DNA from: Acidobacteriota bacterium
GTDB lineage: Bacteria; Acidobacteriota; Vicinamibacteria; Fen-336
Reading direction: 5' to 3'
Length of the DNA stretch: 64,000 bases
Assembly: GCA_011526565.1 (NCBI GenBank)
Contig: WYBL01000123.1
Span: forward strand, 1-64,000
Under the pieces are notes generated by a model that was given only the letters and a program-made list of their open reading frames with translations, made no database searches and was not told the DNA's origin. Positions within the stretch are counted from its first letter, which is position 1; each line of letters starts with the position of its first letter. Below, one piece after another: positions 48,717-57,298 of this stretch. Position numbers and translations under genes: made by a program.

Positions 48717-49670
48717 TCAGGGTCGCTCTCTGTACCAGGCGATCGTCCGCTTGAGGCCTTCCTCAAGCTCCACCTTCGGCTCGAACGCGAGGAGGCGGCG
48801 GGCCTTGTCGATGTCGGGTACCCGCAACTCAACGTCAGCGTGCGGCCATGGAACAAACCGAATCTCCGATCTGGAGTTGGCTAGGCGTACGATCCGTTGA
48901 GCGAGGTCGTAGATTGTGCACACGCCACGAGGATTCCCGATGTTGAATGCGTGCCCAATAGCTTCGGGTTTCTCCATGGCCAGTAGGACAGCCTCGACGA
49001 TATCGTCGATATAGCACCATGCCCGAATCTGGCCGCCGTCATTGTGGACATCTAGCGACTCGGACCTGAGTGCGCGGACTATGAATCGATGGATTGCACC
49101 TTCGCCCACCTGCCCAGGCCCGAAGATGTTGAAAGGGCGAATCGAAACGGCAGGCAGGCCGAACTGCACATAGTAGTTGTGGGCCAGGTGCTCGGTTGCC
49201 AGCTTGGAGACTGCGTAGGTCCATCGCGCTTCGCCGACGGCGCCAAGTGTTGTGACGTCGCCTTCCCGTACCTTGTAGGCATACGCACCGAACACCTCGC
49301 TCGTCGAAAAATCGACGAAGCGCGAGACGCCCCCTGCCTCTCGGGCTGCCTCGAGTGCATTCGCGGTGCCGGCCAAGCTGACGCGCATGGTCGTCACGGG
49401 CATTCTCAGGACGGTATCGACGCCTGCAATCGCCGCCAAGTGCACCACGATATCGCATCCACGCGTGGCGTCGCGAACGGACTGAAGGTCGAGCACATCC
49501 CCGACTATTCGGCGGAGTCGACGATGGCCCGCATGCGGGCTCGCGGCCAGCGCGTCGCGGTGGCCGTTGTCGAACACCACTACGTCGTTGGCATCAAGCA
49601 GCCTCGCAGCGAGGGCCGTGCCTATGAAACCGGCGCCGCCGGTGAGCAAGATACGGCGATTCTCAATCAC
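48717..49670 (-). CDS. NAD-dependent epimerase/dehydratase (SDR)
   Basis: 317 residues. Rossmann motif RILLTGGAGFIGTALAARLL, GDVLDLQSVRD, VVHLAAIAGVD, FSTSEVFGAY, the catalytic YAVSK (Y...K), SIRPFNIFGPGQ and the C-terminal NIGNPRGVCTIYDLA. Close to UDP-glucuronate decarboxylase / UDP-glucose 4-epimerase type enzymes; which sugar cannot be said. GTG start at 49670 overlaps the aminotransferase stop by GTGA. Confidence 0.85.
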   Translation of the reverse strand: MIENRRILLTGGAGFIGTALAARLLDANDVVVFDNGHRDALAASPHAGHRRLRRIVGDVLDLQSVRDATRGCDIVVHLAAIAGVDTVLRMPVTTMRVSLAGTANALEAAREAGGVSRFVDFSTSEVFGAYAYKVREGDVTTLGAVGEARWTYAVSKLATEHLAHNYYVQFGLPAVSIRPFNIFGPGQVGEGAIHRFIVRALRSESLDVHNDGGQIRAWCYIDDIVEAVLLAMEKPEAIGHAFNIGNPRGVCTIYDLAQRIVRLANSRSEIRFVPWPHADVELRVPDIDKARRLLAFEPKVELEEGLKRTIAWYRERP

Positions 49671-50743
49671 GCCAGGGCCTCTTCCAGAGCTGCCGCGACA
49701 CGTGAGACGTCTTCGCGCCGGAGCCGAGAGTGCATGGGGAGGGCGACGTGTCGTCGCCGCAGTTCCTCTGAAATCGGTGTTGAACCGGACACACGGTAAA
49801 GCCCCAAGGAAGCCAAGGCCTCGGCTCCGTGAGCCGACTCTATGCCGGACTCCGCCAGTCGGGCGATCGTGGGCGATGCCTCGTGAGTCGTCAGCCGGAT
49901 CGCGAACGTCTGAAAAGTGTGAGGCGCCCCCATGGGGTCTGGTGGCAAGGCGATAGGCAAACCCCTCAACGCGTCCCTGTACCATTCCGCGACTTGGCGG
50001 CGCGCGCCAAGCACCTCGCTTAGCCGGTTGAGTTGAGCCAAGCCGAGGGCGGCGTGCAGTTCCGAGAGGCGGAAGTTGTACCCCGGAGCTCGGAAGAGGC
50101 GTGTCCCGTCGATGGTCTCCATGCCATGGTTGCGAAGCAGGCGGACCTCTGCTGCGAGCGCGTCGTCGTCTGTCACGACCGCTCCACCTTCGGCAGTTGT
50201 CAGGATCTTTCGAGGATGAAATGAGAAAGCCGCAGCCTTACCTAGTGTGCCACAAGAGCGGGGGCCGAGACGGGCTCCTAGCGCACAGGCCGCATCCTCC
50301 AGCAGGACGGCGTTCCGGCGCACCCCCTCCAGGCCATCCCAGTCGCAGGCAAGTCCGAACTCGTGCACGGGCATCAGCGCGCGGGTGCGACCAGAAATGG
50401 CCCTTGCCGCCGCAGCGGGGTCGATGTTGGCGCTCTCGAGCAGGACATCGACAATGACGGGCTCCGCTCCGGCATGCACGACCGCCGCCGCTGTCGCCGG
50501 GAACGTGTAGCCCGGGACGATCACCTCGTCCCCGGATTTCACCCCGGCGGCAACTAGCATCAGGTGAAGCGCTGCCGTCCCACTCGATACCGCAACGGCA
50601 TGTCGTACCCCAAGCCGGGTGGCGAGCGCATCCTCGAACTGTGACACGACACGGCCATTGGTGAGCCAGCCCGATGCGACCACGTCCCGCAATCGAGCAC
50701 AAGCTTCATCGGCGGGCACTTCTGGGAGCGAAAGGCGAATCAC
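49667..50743 (-). CDS. DegT/DnrJ/EryC1/StrS PLP-dependent sugar aminotransferase
   Basis: 358 residues. Start GTG at 50743 gives VIRLSLPEVPADEACARLRD. Motifs: SGWLTNGRVVSQFEDALA, VAVSSGTAALHLML, EVIVPGYTFPATAAAVVHAG, EDAACALGA, FSFHPRKILTTAEGGAVVTDD with the PLP-binding Lys, and GYNFRLSELHAALGLAQL. Transfers an amino group to a keto-sugar nucleotide. Together with the adjacent epimerase and acetyltransferase it forms a plausible three-step route to an acetamido sugar. Confidence 0.9.
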   Translation of the reverse strand: MIRLSLPEVPADEACARLRDVVASGWLTNGRVVSQFEDALATRLGVRHAVAVSSGTAALHLMLVAAGVKSGDEVIVPGYTFPATAAAVVHAGAEPVIVDVLLESANIDPAAAARAISGRTRALMPVHEFGLACDWDGLEGVRRNAVLLEDAACALGARLGPRSCGTLGKAAAFSFHPRKILTTAEGGAVVTDDDALAAEVRLLRNHGMETIDGTRLFRAPGYNFRLSELHAALGLAQLNRLSEVLGARRQVAEWYRDALRGLPIALPPDPMGAPHTFQTFAIRLTTHEASPTIARLAESGIESAHGAEALASLGLYRVSGSTPISEELRRRHVALPMHSRLRREDVSRVAAALEEALA

Positions 50744-50798
50744 GGCGCGATTGTATCGGACGGCGCGGGCTTTGCGAGCAGGAAGGGCCTTCTGACGT

Positions 50799-51581
50799 TC
50801 AAGGGCGAGCCCACTCCAGAATCGAGTCCTCCGTGAAGAAGGGAGCCTCAGCCGCATATCGAATGTAGCGCTCGGCAAGCGCAGCCGGGGACCAGTGAGC
50901 TACCTGGACGAATGCAAAGCTCCTAGCGCTCGCTTGGCCGGAATCGGCATCGACTGAAAGGCGGAACCGGCCCAGGTCGGTCGGAGCAGAGGATGCGTCG
51001 AAGACCAGCGAACTTGAGGAGCACATTCGAACCGAGAGCTCTCGAAGCAGCCGCTCGAATGCTTCCCTTGCAATGTGGGTTGATACGCCTTCAATCAAAA
51101 CGGCCGATTTCGTTGAGGGCGCGAGCAGGGCCGCGACCCGGCGCTCGAGATCGCCTGCTCCGATGTCGAGGGGTTCGTGACGGGCCGCGCCTTCGAAACC
51201 GAGGAGGCGCGCGCGCTCCTGCTTCTCGCGGATCGGCGTCGGCAGATCAGCCTCTGTGATCACCGCACCGCATTCGGCGACCAGATCCCTGAACCGGTAG
51301 GCTCGCGTGTCGGCGCCGGCCCCGAGGATCAGCACGTGCTTTGCGCCGTCCATCAGGGCGCGGATAAAGACCATGTCGTAGTGACGCGTGCGAGCGAGCA
51401 TGTAGTGGTAAAAGGGGCTCGCCCTCAGCACGTCCCGCGTGCGTCCCCTCAACCGCTCCCTGGCTTCAGGGTCCAGGAACTCGCCGGCGAGGAAGTCGGG
51501 GTTGCGTCTGGCGCCCGGCTCCTGGCTCTGCACGAAGCGCTGTTGAGCCACGTTCACGAGGTTGCACTGATCCGTCTTCAA
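50799..51581 (-). CDS. Class I methyltransferase, LCM (PPM) family
   Basis: 260 residues. The N-terminal SPFYHYMLARTRHYDMVFIRALMDG, then VLILGAGADTRAYRF (motif I), ITEADLPTPIREKQERARLLG (motif with the acidic ribose ligand), EPLDIGAGD, and VLIEGVSTHIAREAFERLLREL match the leucine carboxyl/polyketide O-methyltransferase group. Acceptor unknown. Its ATG overlaps the stop of the upstream GT4 gene by four bases. Confidence 0.8.
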   Translation of the reverse strand: MKTDQCNLVNVAQQRFVQSQEPGARRNPDFLAGEFLDPEARERLRGRTRDVLRASPFYHYMLARTRHYDMVFIRALMDGAKHVLILGAGADTRAYRFRDLVAECGAVITEADLPTPIREKQERARLLGFEGAARHEPLDIGAGDLERRVAALLAPSTKSAVLIEGVSTHIAREAFERLLRELSVRMCSSSSLVFDASSAPTDLGRFRLSVDADSGQASARSFAFVQVAHWSPAALAERYIRYAAEAPFFTEDSILEWARP

Positions 51582-52831
51582 GAACCCTCCGCGACCCGGC
51601 GCTGGCCTCGCGCCGCGGCCTCTCGATAGAAGGCCTCGATCGCATCGACCGCGGCGTCAACCGAGTGATGAGTCTCCACATGGGTGCGCGCACCTCGGCC
51701 GAGGCGCCGCACCAGATCACGATCAGCCAGCAGCAGTCGCAGCGCCGCTTCCACGCCGGCGGCGTCGCGAGAACCGACGACAAGGCAGTTCACGTTGTGC
51801 TGCAAGATCTCGGAGCCGCCGCCGCTAGGCGCCGCGACCACGGCGAGGCCGCAGGCCATCGCCTCCATCACAGCTCGTGGCAAGCCCTCGATGTGTGCGG
51901 TCGGAAACAGCAGTACGTCATGAGCCTGATAAATCTCGGCCATCCGCTCGTTCTGCACGAGGGCCGACCGGCGAACGCGACCTCTGAGGGCTGGGTCGCG
52001 CGAGGCATTGTCGATGGCGTCGACTGTGCTGCGATCGGGTGGCTCGGCACCCGCTTGCGTCAGCTCCAGGTCGGCGCCTTCGCGAAGAAGGGTCGCGACC
52101 GCGCGCAGGGCCTCGAGTGGCCCCTTCTCGGGGACCAGCCGGCCGACGAAGAGGGCGCGCAGCGTCGACTGAAAAGGTCGGCCTCCCGGACGGAAGCGCT
52201 GCAAGTCAGTTCCGCTCAGGACGACTCGCGAGTGGCGAGGCCGCACGCCTGCCTCGTGGTGCACCCGCCGCTGGTACTCGCTGCAGAAGACGGCGTTCTC
52301 GATGGCCACCGCACCCGGCCGGGACGGCCAGCCGCCAGCCAGCCCGGCCGCCCGTCCCAGCGAAGCCAGGACTCGCTTTGCGGGTCCGACCAGCGGCGCG
52401 TGCGCGGGGCCGCGCCAAAACTCGTCCCAGTGCGTGCTCCACCGTGTCAGCGCGGCAAGCCAGAGGTCGTGTAGGTGGAAGACCACGGGGCGTGGCTGTC
52501 CGACTAGGCCTTTCAGAACCTCCGGGAAGAGGCCCTCGAGGTTCCAGGCAGAGATCACGTCGGGCTGAAACGTGCTCAAGACCTCGTGCACGGCGAGTGC
52601 GTCGCTCCAGGCGAACGTCAGCAATTCGATGGGGTGAGGGGAGTCGACGACGCGGTGGAGCACCCGCTTGACGCCTGCATCGCTCGTCGTACCGCCGACG
52701 CCGAACGACGAGACCAGAACTTGAACCCGGTGTCCGCGGCGCGCCAGACCGTCAGCTGTTAGCGCTGCGGACAGCTCGTAGCCCCCCGTGATGAATGGAG
52801 GGAAGCGGTTGTTGACGACGAGAATCCTCAC
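51578..52831 (-). CDS. Glycosyltransferase family 4 (paralogue of the 55.1 kb gene)
   Basis: 417 residues. MRILVVNNRFPPFITGGYEL at the N-terminus, VSAWNLEGLFPEVLKGL and VFHLHDLWLAALTRWSTHWD, then the donor domain RALFVGRLVPEKGPLEALRA and VLLFPTAHIEGLPRAVMEAMACGLAVVAAPSGG with the EX7E. The enzyme at 55.1 kb shares the same layout and almost the same sequence around the N-terminal loop and the HLHDLW motif, so the two arose by duplication. Confidence 0.88.
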   Translation of the reverse strand: MRILVVNNRFPPFITGGYELSAALTADGLARRGHRVQVLVSSFGVGGTTSDAGVKRVLHRVVDSPHPIELLTFAWSDALAVHEVLSTFQPDVISAWNLEGLFPEVLKGLVGQPRPVVFHLHDLWLAALTRWSTHWDEFWRGPAHAPLVGPAKRVLASLGRAAGLAGGWPSRPGAVAIENAVFCSEYQRRVHHEAGVRPRHSRVVLSGTDLQRFRPGGRPFQSTLRALFVGRLVPEKGPLEALRAVATLLREGADLELTQAGAEPPDRSTVDAIDNASRDPALRGRVRRSALVQNERMAEIYQAHDVLLFPTAHIEGLPRAVMEAMACGLAVVAAPSGGGSEILQHNVNCLVVGSRDAAGVEAALRLLLADRDLVRRLGRGARTHVETHHSVDAAVDAIEAFYREAAARGQRRVAEGS

Positions 52832-52915
52832 TCGATGGCTGGCTCCTAGGCCTCGAACACGCGTGAGGGCCCAGAGCGTTCACTGACCGGCAGCAACATC
52901 ATCGCCGCTCGTCCC

Positions 52916-53680
52916 CTATACGCCCTGCGCAGCCCTTGCCTTCCGTGCTACGGCGAGCCAGTTCACGGGCATCGGGTGATCTGGGAACGTCCAGGCGAGG
53001 TACTTGTCGAGTTTTGGCGCGATCCAGGAAATCGGCATGCCGACGAAATCGGCCAACCATCGAAGTGGTCGAGCACGCTGGCAGAAAGTTACGGTGTAGT
53101 ACGTCAGGAGGCATCCAATCGAAGATGCGATGCCCTCGGTCCCCTCGACTTGGACGTCTTCGAACCCCGCATTGCGGAGCAGCCGGTCGAGCCCAGCGCC
53201 GGTCCACCGCCAGTGGTCGGCAGGGTGAGGGTGGTAGATGAACGTTCCATGTGTGGACAGGAAGCAGACTCCTCCGGGCGCCAGGACGCGATGAATCTCC
53301 CGGCAAACGAGCGATGGATCATCGACGTGCTGGAGTACTTGAGTGCACAACGCAACGTCGAAACTCCCATCCTCGAGAGGTAGGGCTTCAGCGGGACCGA
53401 CGTGATCGATTCCCGGCCCTGCGTGAGCGTCGACCCCGACATGCGAAGCGCAGTAGGCCTCGAACCAGGCCCGATACGGCTTCGGGCCACAGCCGATGTC
53501 GACCAGGCGCAAGCCGTTGCGGCCAGCAAGCTCCCGATCCACCGCCGCGCGAAGAGCCGACAGCAAGCCGCGTGTGGCGAGGTGAAAAGGCGAACTCGTC
53601 GGGAGGACTCGGGGGGTGATCGGGCTCGGACCTGGGACGCTAGCCTGTACCATTCTCTTGAACGAGGATATCAGGGTCAT
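52916..53680 (-). CDS. SAM-dependent methyltransferase
   Basis: 254 residues from ATG at 53680 (GGAGGG 10 nt upstream). Motif I LRLVDIGCGPKPYRAWFEAY, VGVDAHAGPGIDHVGPAEAL, PLEDGSFDVALCTQVLQHVDD, REIHRVLAPGGVCFLSTHGT. The motif HPADHWRWTGAGLDRLLRNAG is common in methyltransferases of polysaccharide clusters. Its start codon overlaps that of the divergent gene on the other strand (see findings). Confidence 0.78.
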   Translation of the reverse strand: MTLISSFKRMVQASVPGPSPITPRVLPTSSPFHLATRGLLSALRAAVDRELAGRNGLRLVDIGCGPKPYRAWFEAYCASHVGVDAHAGPGIDHVGPAEALPLEDGSFDVALCTQVLQHVDDPSLVCREIHRVLAPGGVCFLSTHGTFIYHPHPADHWRWTGAGLDRLLRNAGFEDVQVEGTEGIASSIGCLLTYYTVTFCQRARPLRWLADFVGMPISWIAPKLDKYLAWTFPDHPMPVNWLAVARKARAAQGV

Positions 53681-55073
53681 GTCGCCATTGCCCTCCGACG
53701 AGTTCTCCCTCAGGGTCCTGGCTCCCGACCAGCCCGATTCGTGGACCTTGGCGGTTCTCCGGGAATTGAAGGGGGCTGCCACTGCAGGCGAGGCCCGGAT
53801 CGAGTTTCAGTGTGCGACGACCTTCGACGACGAGCCCGGCGCAATCCTGGACTTGCGTACCGAGCCCACTCCTCTGGCTGTCGAGCCGCGTCACGGAGTG
53901 TGGCGCTTCCGCTCGATCACCCCGGCTCCCTCCTCCCATCGCCTTCAGCTGGTGTGCTTGCTCGGCCACAGGGTATTCGTCCTGCGATCAGCCACCAGAC
54001 CTCCTGGTGACCTCGGCCTTCTCGGTGTTCGCTGGCCGGTCGAGGCGGTCTTGGCGTTGCAGGAGCTGCCCTGGAGCGCGGTGTCTCTCGGGGACAGCCG
54101 CGACTACCCGCACTACGCCCCGCATCGGCCTAACGCGCTTCAGCGCATCCTCCGGCGCATCACGACGCGCAGAGTGGCCGATCCGGAGAACTGGCAGGTT
54201 GGGCTCCTCCCAGGCCATGGCCTCGACCTGCTCGGCCCCGGCCTGCCCGCCTGTCGATGGATCGAGGCTCCCCGGGGACACTACTTCGCGGACCCGTTTC
54301 TGGTCGAAGTCGAGGGCCGGACGTTCTTGCTGGTCGAGGACTGGGACCGCGAACTACGTAAAGGATCCATAGCGGCGACTGAGGTCGTCGACGGAATCCC
54401 TGGGAAGTTCAGGACCGTGCTCGATGAGGGCTTCCACCTCTCCTATCCGTTCGTTGTGCACGCCGAGCAGGGTGGCGTCTACATGATTCCGGAACAGGCA
54501 AGCAACGGCGCCGTTCACCTTTATGAGGCCCTCGAGTTCCCCTGGCGCTGGCGTCGGGGCCCACAACTCGTCTCGGGCTCGTTCGTCGACCCGACCCTGT
54601 GGGTCGATGACGAAGGCTATTGGCTCTGGCTCGGTTCCGGAGGCCCCTCGTGGTCTGACGAACTACACCTGTATCGGGCCACAAGGCTCGAGGGGCCCTA
54701 CCTCCCGCATCCTCAGAATCCGGTCTGCAGCCATCCCCGGCGCTGCCGCCCGGCTGGCCCCGCTTTTCGAAACGGCTCCCGTCTCTACAGGCCCGCACAG
54801 AACTGCGAGGGGGGCTACGGGGCTGGGCTCCTGATCTACGCCGTGGAAGAGCTGACGAGGACCAGGTACCGGGAGCGACTGGTCCGATCCCTCGGTCCCG
54901 CCGAGTTCTGGCCCGATCGCGACGGCATGCACCACGTCAGTTCCGCCGCCGGACTGATGGCCCTGGACGCAAACCGCTACCGGCGTGAGCGCATTCCCCT
55001 TGCAGAAGTTCTGACGGCCAAGATGCGCTCGATGGGCGGCCGGACCAGTCACAGCCTCGATGGTGAATTGTAG
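53679..55073 (+). CDS. GINT1-type beta-propeller glycan protein
   Basis: 464 residues. The C-terminal two thirds carry the motif HYFADPFLVEVEGRTFLLVE, then WDRELRKGSIAATEVVDGIPGK, HLSYPFVVHAEQGGVYMIPE, VSGSFVDPTLWVDDEGYWLW, DELHLYRATRLEGPYLPHPQNPV and NGSRLYRPAQNCEGGYGAGL, the pattern of the five-bladed GH43-like domain found at the N-terminus of glucosamine inositolphosphorylceramide transferase and in bacterial formyltransferase or GT fusions. Here it stands alone with an N-terminal domain of about 150 residues that resembles nothing I know. ATG at 53679 is chosen with AGGG upstream; a GTG at 53616 is an alternative. Confidence 0.7.
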   Translation: MSPLPSDEFSLRVLAPDQPDSWTLAVLRELKGAATAGEARIEFQCATTFDDEPGAILDLRTEPTPLAVEPRHGVWRFRSITPAPSSHRLQLVCLLGHRVFVLRSATRPPGDLGLLGVRWPVEAVLALQELPWSAVSLGDSRDYPHYAPHRPNALQRILRRITTRRVADPENWQVGLLPGHGLDLLGPGLPACRWIEAPRGHYFADPFLVEVEGRTFLLVEDWDRELRKGSIAATEVVDGIPGKFRTVLDEGFHLSYPFVVHAEQGGVYMIPEQASNGAVHLYEALEFPWRWRRGPQLVSGSFVDPTLWVDDEGYWLWLGSGGPSWSDELHLYRATRLEGPYLPHPQNPVCSHPRRCRPAGPAFRNGSRLYRPAQNCEGGYGAGLLIYAVEELTRTRYRERLVRSLGPAEFWPDRDGMHHVSSAAGLMALDANRYRRERIPLAEVLTAKMRSMGGRTSHSLDGEL

Positions 55074-55081
55074 GATCCCGA

Positions 55082-56371
55082 TTGGCGCCTTTCGCTGGGG
55101 AGCGGAACCTGAAGATTCTGATCGTCAACAACCGCTACCCACCGTTGATCACGGGGGGATACGAACTGTCGGCCGCCCTGGCGGCCGAAGGGCTGCGCCG
55201 GCGGGGTCATTCAGTACAGGTGCTGGTGACCCGTTTCGGAGTGTTTCCCGGAACGGACGCCGGTGGCGGTTTCGTCCATCGCCGACTGCATCGGACGGTG
55301 GACTCCTCCTCGCCAGCGGCGATCGCAGCATACGATGCTCTCGACCGGGCGTGCGTTCGTCGGACGATCCGGCGGCTGCGACCCGACCTCGTTTCGGTCT
55401 GGAACCTCCACGGGACCTTCCCAGGTGTCCTCCTGGAAATCCAGCGCTCCGGGGTGCCGGTGGTCTTCCACCTCCACGACCTGTGGCTGGAACAACTCGA
55501 GGCGTGGACTCTCCAGTGGAGCCGGTTTTGGGGCCAACAGGCGGGTTCGTGGTGGCGCATGTATCCCAAGCGCTGCCTGGCGTCGGCGCTGCGCCGAACC
55601 GGCCTTGTGACGGAGACTGGGCCCGAGATCCGCTCGTTGCCGAACGCGGTCTTCTGCAGCCATTTCGCTCGGTCGTATCACGAAGCCAATGGGATCTCCG
55701 CCGCAGACTCTCGCGTCATCTACAGTGGTGTCGACACGGCTCGCTTTCGACCAAGGCCCCGGGAGTCCGGTAATCACTCCCTCCGACTTCTCTTCGTGGG
55801 TCGATTCGTGCCCGAGAAGGGGCCCGATGTTGCGCTCGCAGCGCTCCAAGAGCTGTCTCGCGAGGGACGACACGATCTCGAACTCACGGCGATGGGCACG
55901 ATTCCCCCAGACCGTCGCTTCTTCGATGCGCTCCGGGCTCGCGCAGCGGAATCCGGTCTTGACGGCCGAGTGCGTTTTTTGGCGGCCACAGCCCACGACG
56001 AACTGGACTCCATGTACGCAGAGCACGATGTCCTCGTCTTCCCATCGGTCCGCGAAGGCCTACCGCGTAGCGTCATGGAAGCCATGGCCTGCGGACTGGC
56101 GATTGTCAGCACGCCTGCGGGTGGCACCGCCGAGATGCTGCGGAACGAAGAGAACGCCTTGGTGTTCCCAGTAGGGGATTCGGCGCGGCTGGCATCAGCT
56201 CTCCGCCGCCTGAAAGACGATCCCGGACTGGTTCAGCGTCTCGGGCAGGCGGCTCGGGGGGACGCCGTCGCCCGCTTCGACGTTTCTCGAACCGTCGCCG
56301 AGATCGACGAGTACTACCATGAGGTTCTCGCGATGCGCTTCGCCAACGCCGCGCAACCGTCACTGAGCTGA
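55082..56371 (+). CDS. Glycosyltransferase family 4 (paralogue of the 51.6 kb gene)
   Basis: 429 residues if the TTG at 55082 is used. LKILIVNNRYPPLITGGYEL, SVWNLHGTFPGVLLEIQ, VFHLHDLWLEQLEAWTLQW, LRLLFVGRFVPEKGPDVALAAL, and VLVFPSVREGLPRSVMEAMACGLAIVSTPAGG with the EX7E. Compared with its paralogue at 51.6 kb, the aligned start would be a CTG at 55109, with a near-perfect GGGGAG at 55097-55102. The gene follows the propeller gene by 8 bp and precedes the Wzm exporter, so it belongs to the same transcript. Confidence 0.85.
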   Translation: MAPFAGERNLKILIVNNRYPPLITGGYELSAALAAEGLRRRGHSVQVLVTRFGVFPGTDAGGGFVHRRLHRTVDSSSPAAIAAYDALDRACVRRTIRRLRPDLVSVWNLHGTFPGVLLEIQRSGVPVVFHLHDLWLEQLEAWTLQWSRFWGQQAGSWWRMYPKRCLASALRRTGLVTETGPEIRSLPNAVFCSHFARSYHEANGISAADSRVIYSGVDTARFRPRPRESGNHSLRLLFVGRFVPEKGPDVALAALQELSREGRHDLELTAMGTIPPDRRFFDALRARAAESGLDGRVRFLAATAHDELDSMYAEHDVLVFPSVREGLPRSVMEAMACGLAIVSTPAGGTAEMLRNEENALVFPVGDSARLASALRRLKDDPGLVQRLGQAARGDAVARFDVSRTVAEIDEYYHEVLAMRFANAAQPSLS

Positions 56372-56440
56372 GCCCCCATCGGGTCGTGGATCGTCGTTGC
56401 TGAAGTCGATGGTCCGTTCGGGCTGCGCAAGTCGATTATC

Positions 56441-57298
56441 ATGCGCGGTCCCGATGACGCCACGGAAATCGTCATGAACGCCGCGGAGACCGTGATCGAT
56501 GCCCGCAGGCCCTCGGCCCGGTACTGGCGCGACCTGTGGGCGTACCGTGAACTGTTGCGGATTCTGGCCTGGCGCGACCTCGCCGTACGCTACCGGCAGG
56601 CTGCGTTTGGCCTGCTCTGGGCTGTCGGCCGCCCGCTCTTGACCGCTCTGGTCTTCACGGTGGTTTTCGGGGTCATCGCGGGCTTGCCGAGCGGAGGGCC
56701 GCCTTACGCCCTCGTCGTTCTCTCTGGCCTGTTGGTCTGGCAGCTCTTCGCTGGTGGCGTTCAGGATGCCGCCCAGAGCCTGGTCTCCAACGCCGCGCTC
56801 GTCACCAAGGTCTATTTTCCCAGGATGCTGGCGCCTGCGGCTGCCGTAGTCGTGGCGCTCGTAGACGCGGCGAGCTCGCTGATCCTGTTGCTCGTCCTCG
56901 CGACGGCGTACGGGTGGTGGCCGCAGCCGGCTTGCCTGCTGCTGCTGCTGCCCGCCCTGACTCTGGCCAGCATCCTGACCCTCGGCGCCGGGCTCTGGCT
57001 CGCCGCTCTGAACGTGCGCTACCGTGACGTCCGCCTGGTGCTCCCATTCGCGCTGCAGATCGGCCTTTACCTGTCGCCCGTTGCATTCACGAGCGCCGTC
57101 GTCCCCGAGCGCCTTCAGTGGCTCCTCTTGCTCAACCCGTTGGGCGGAGCGATAGACCTGACGCGCGCCGCTGTCCTGGGGTTGCCTGCCCCGTCGCCCC
57201 TCGGGCTCGTGCTCAGCACAGTCTGGGCACTCGCGGTGTTCGTGAGCGGGGCGCTCTACTTCCGGGCCACCGAGCGCTCGTTCGCGGACACGATCTAG
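56441..57298 (+). CDS. wzm: ABC transporter permease for polysaccharide export (Wzm)
   Basis: 285 residues; about six hydrophobic helices: ILAWRDLAVRYRQAAFGLLWAVGRPLLTALVFTVVFG, YALVVLSGLLVWQLFAGGVQDA, KVYFPRMLAPAAAVVVALVDAASSLILLLVLA and the last LGLVLSTVWALAVFVSGALYF. The RYRQAAFGLLWAVGRPL and WQLFAGGVQDAAQSLV segments are typical of ABC-2 type O-antigen exporters. Exports a completed lipid-linked polysaccharide. An in-frame ATG at 56474 may be the real start. The Wzt gene starts at the base after its TAG. Confidence 0.87.
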   Translation: MRGPDDATEIVMNAAETVIDARRPSARYWRDLWAYRELLRILAWRDLAVRYRQAAFGLLWAVGRPLLTALVFTVVFGVIAGLPSGGPPYALVVLSGLLVWQLFAGGVQDAAQSLVSNAALVTKVYFPRMLAPAAAVVVALVDAASSLILLLVLATAYGWWPQPACLLLLLPALTLASILTLGAGLWLAALNVRYRDVRLVLPFALQIGLYLSPVAFTSAVVPERLQWLLLLNPLGGAIDLTRAAVLGLPAPSPLGLVLSTVWALAVFVSGALYFRATERSFADTI

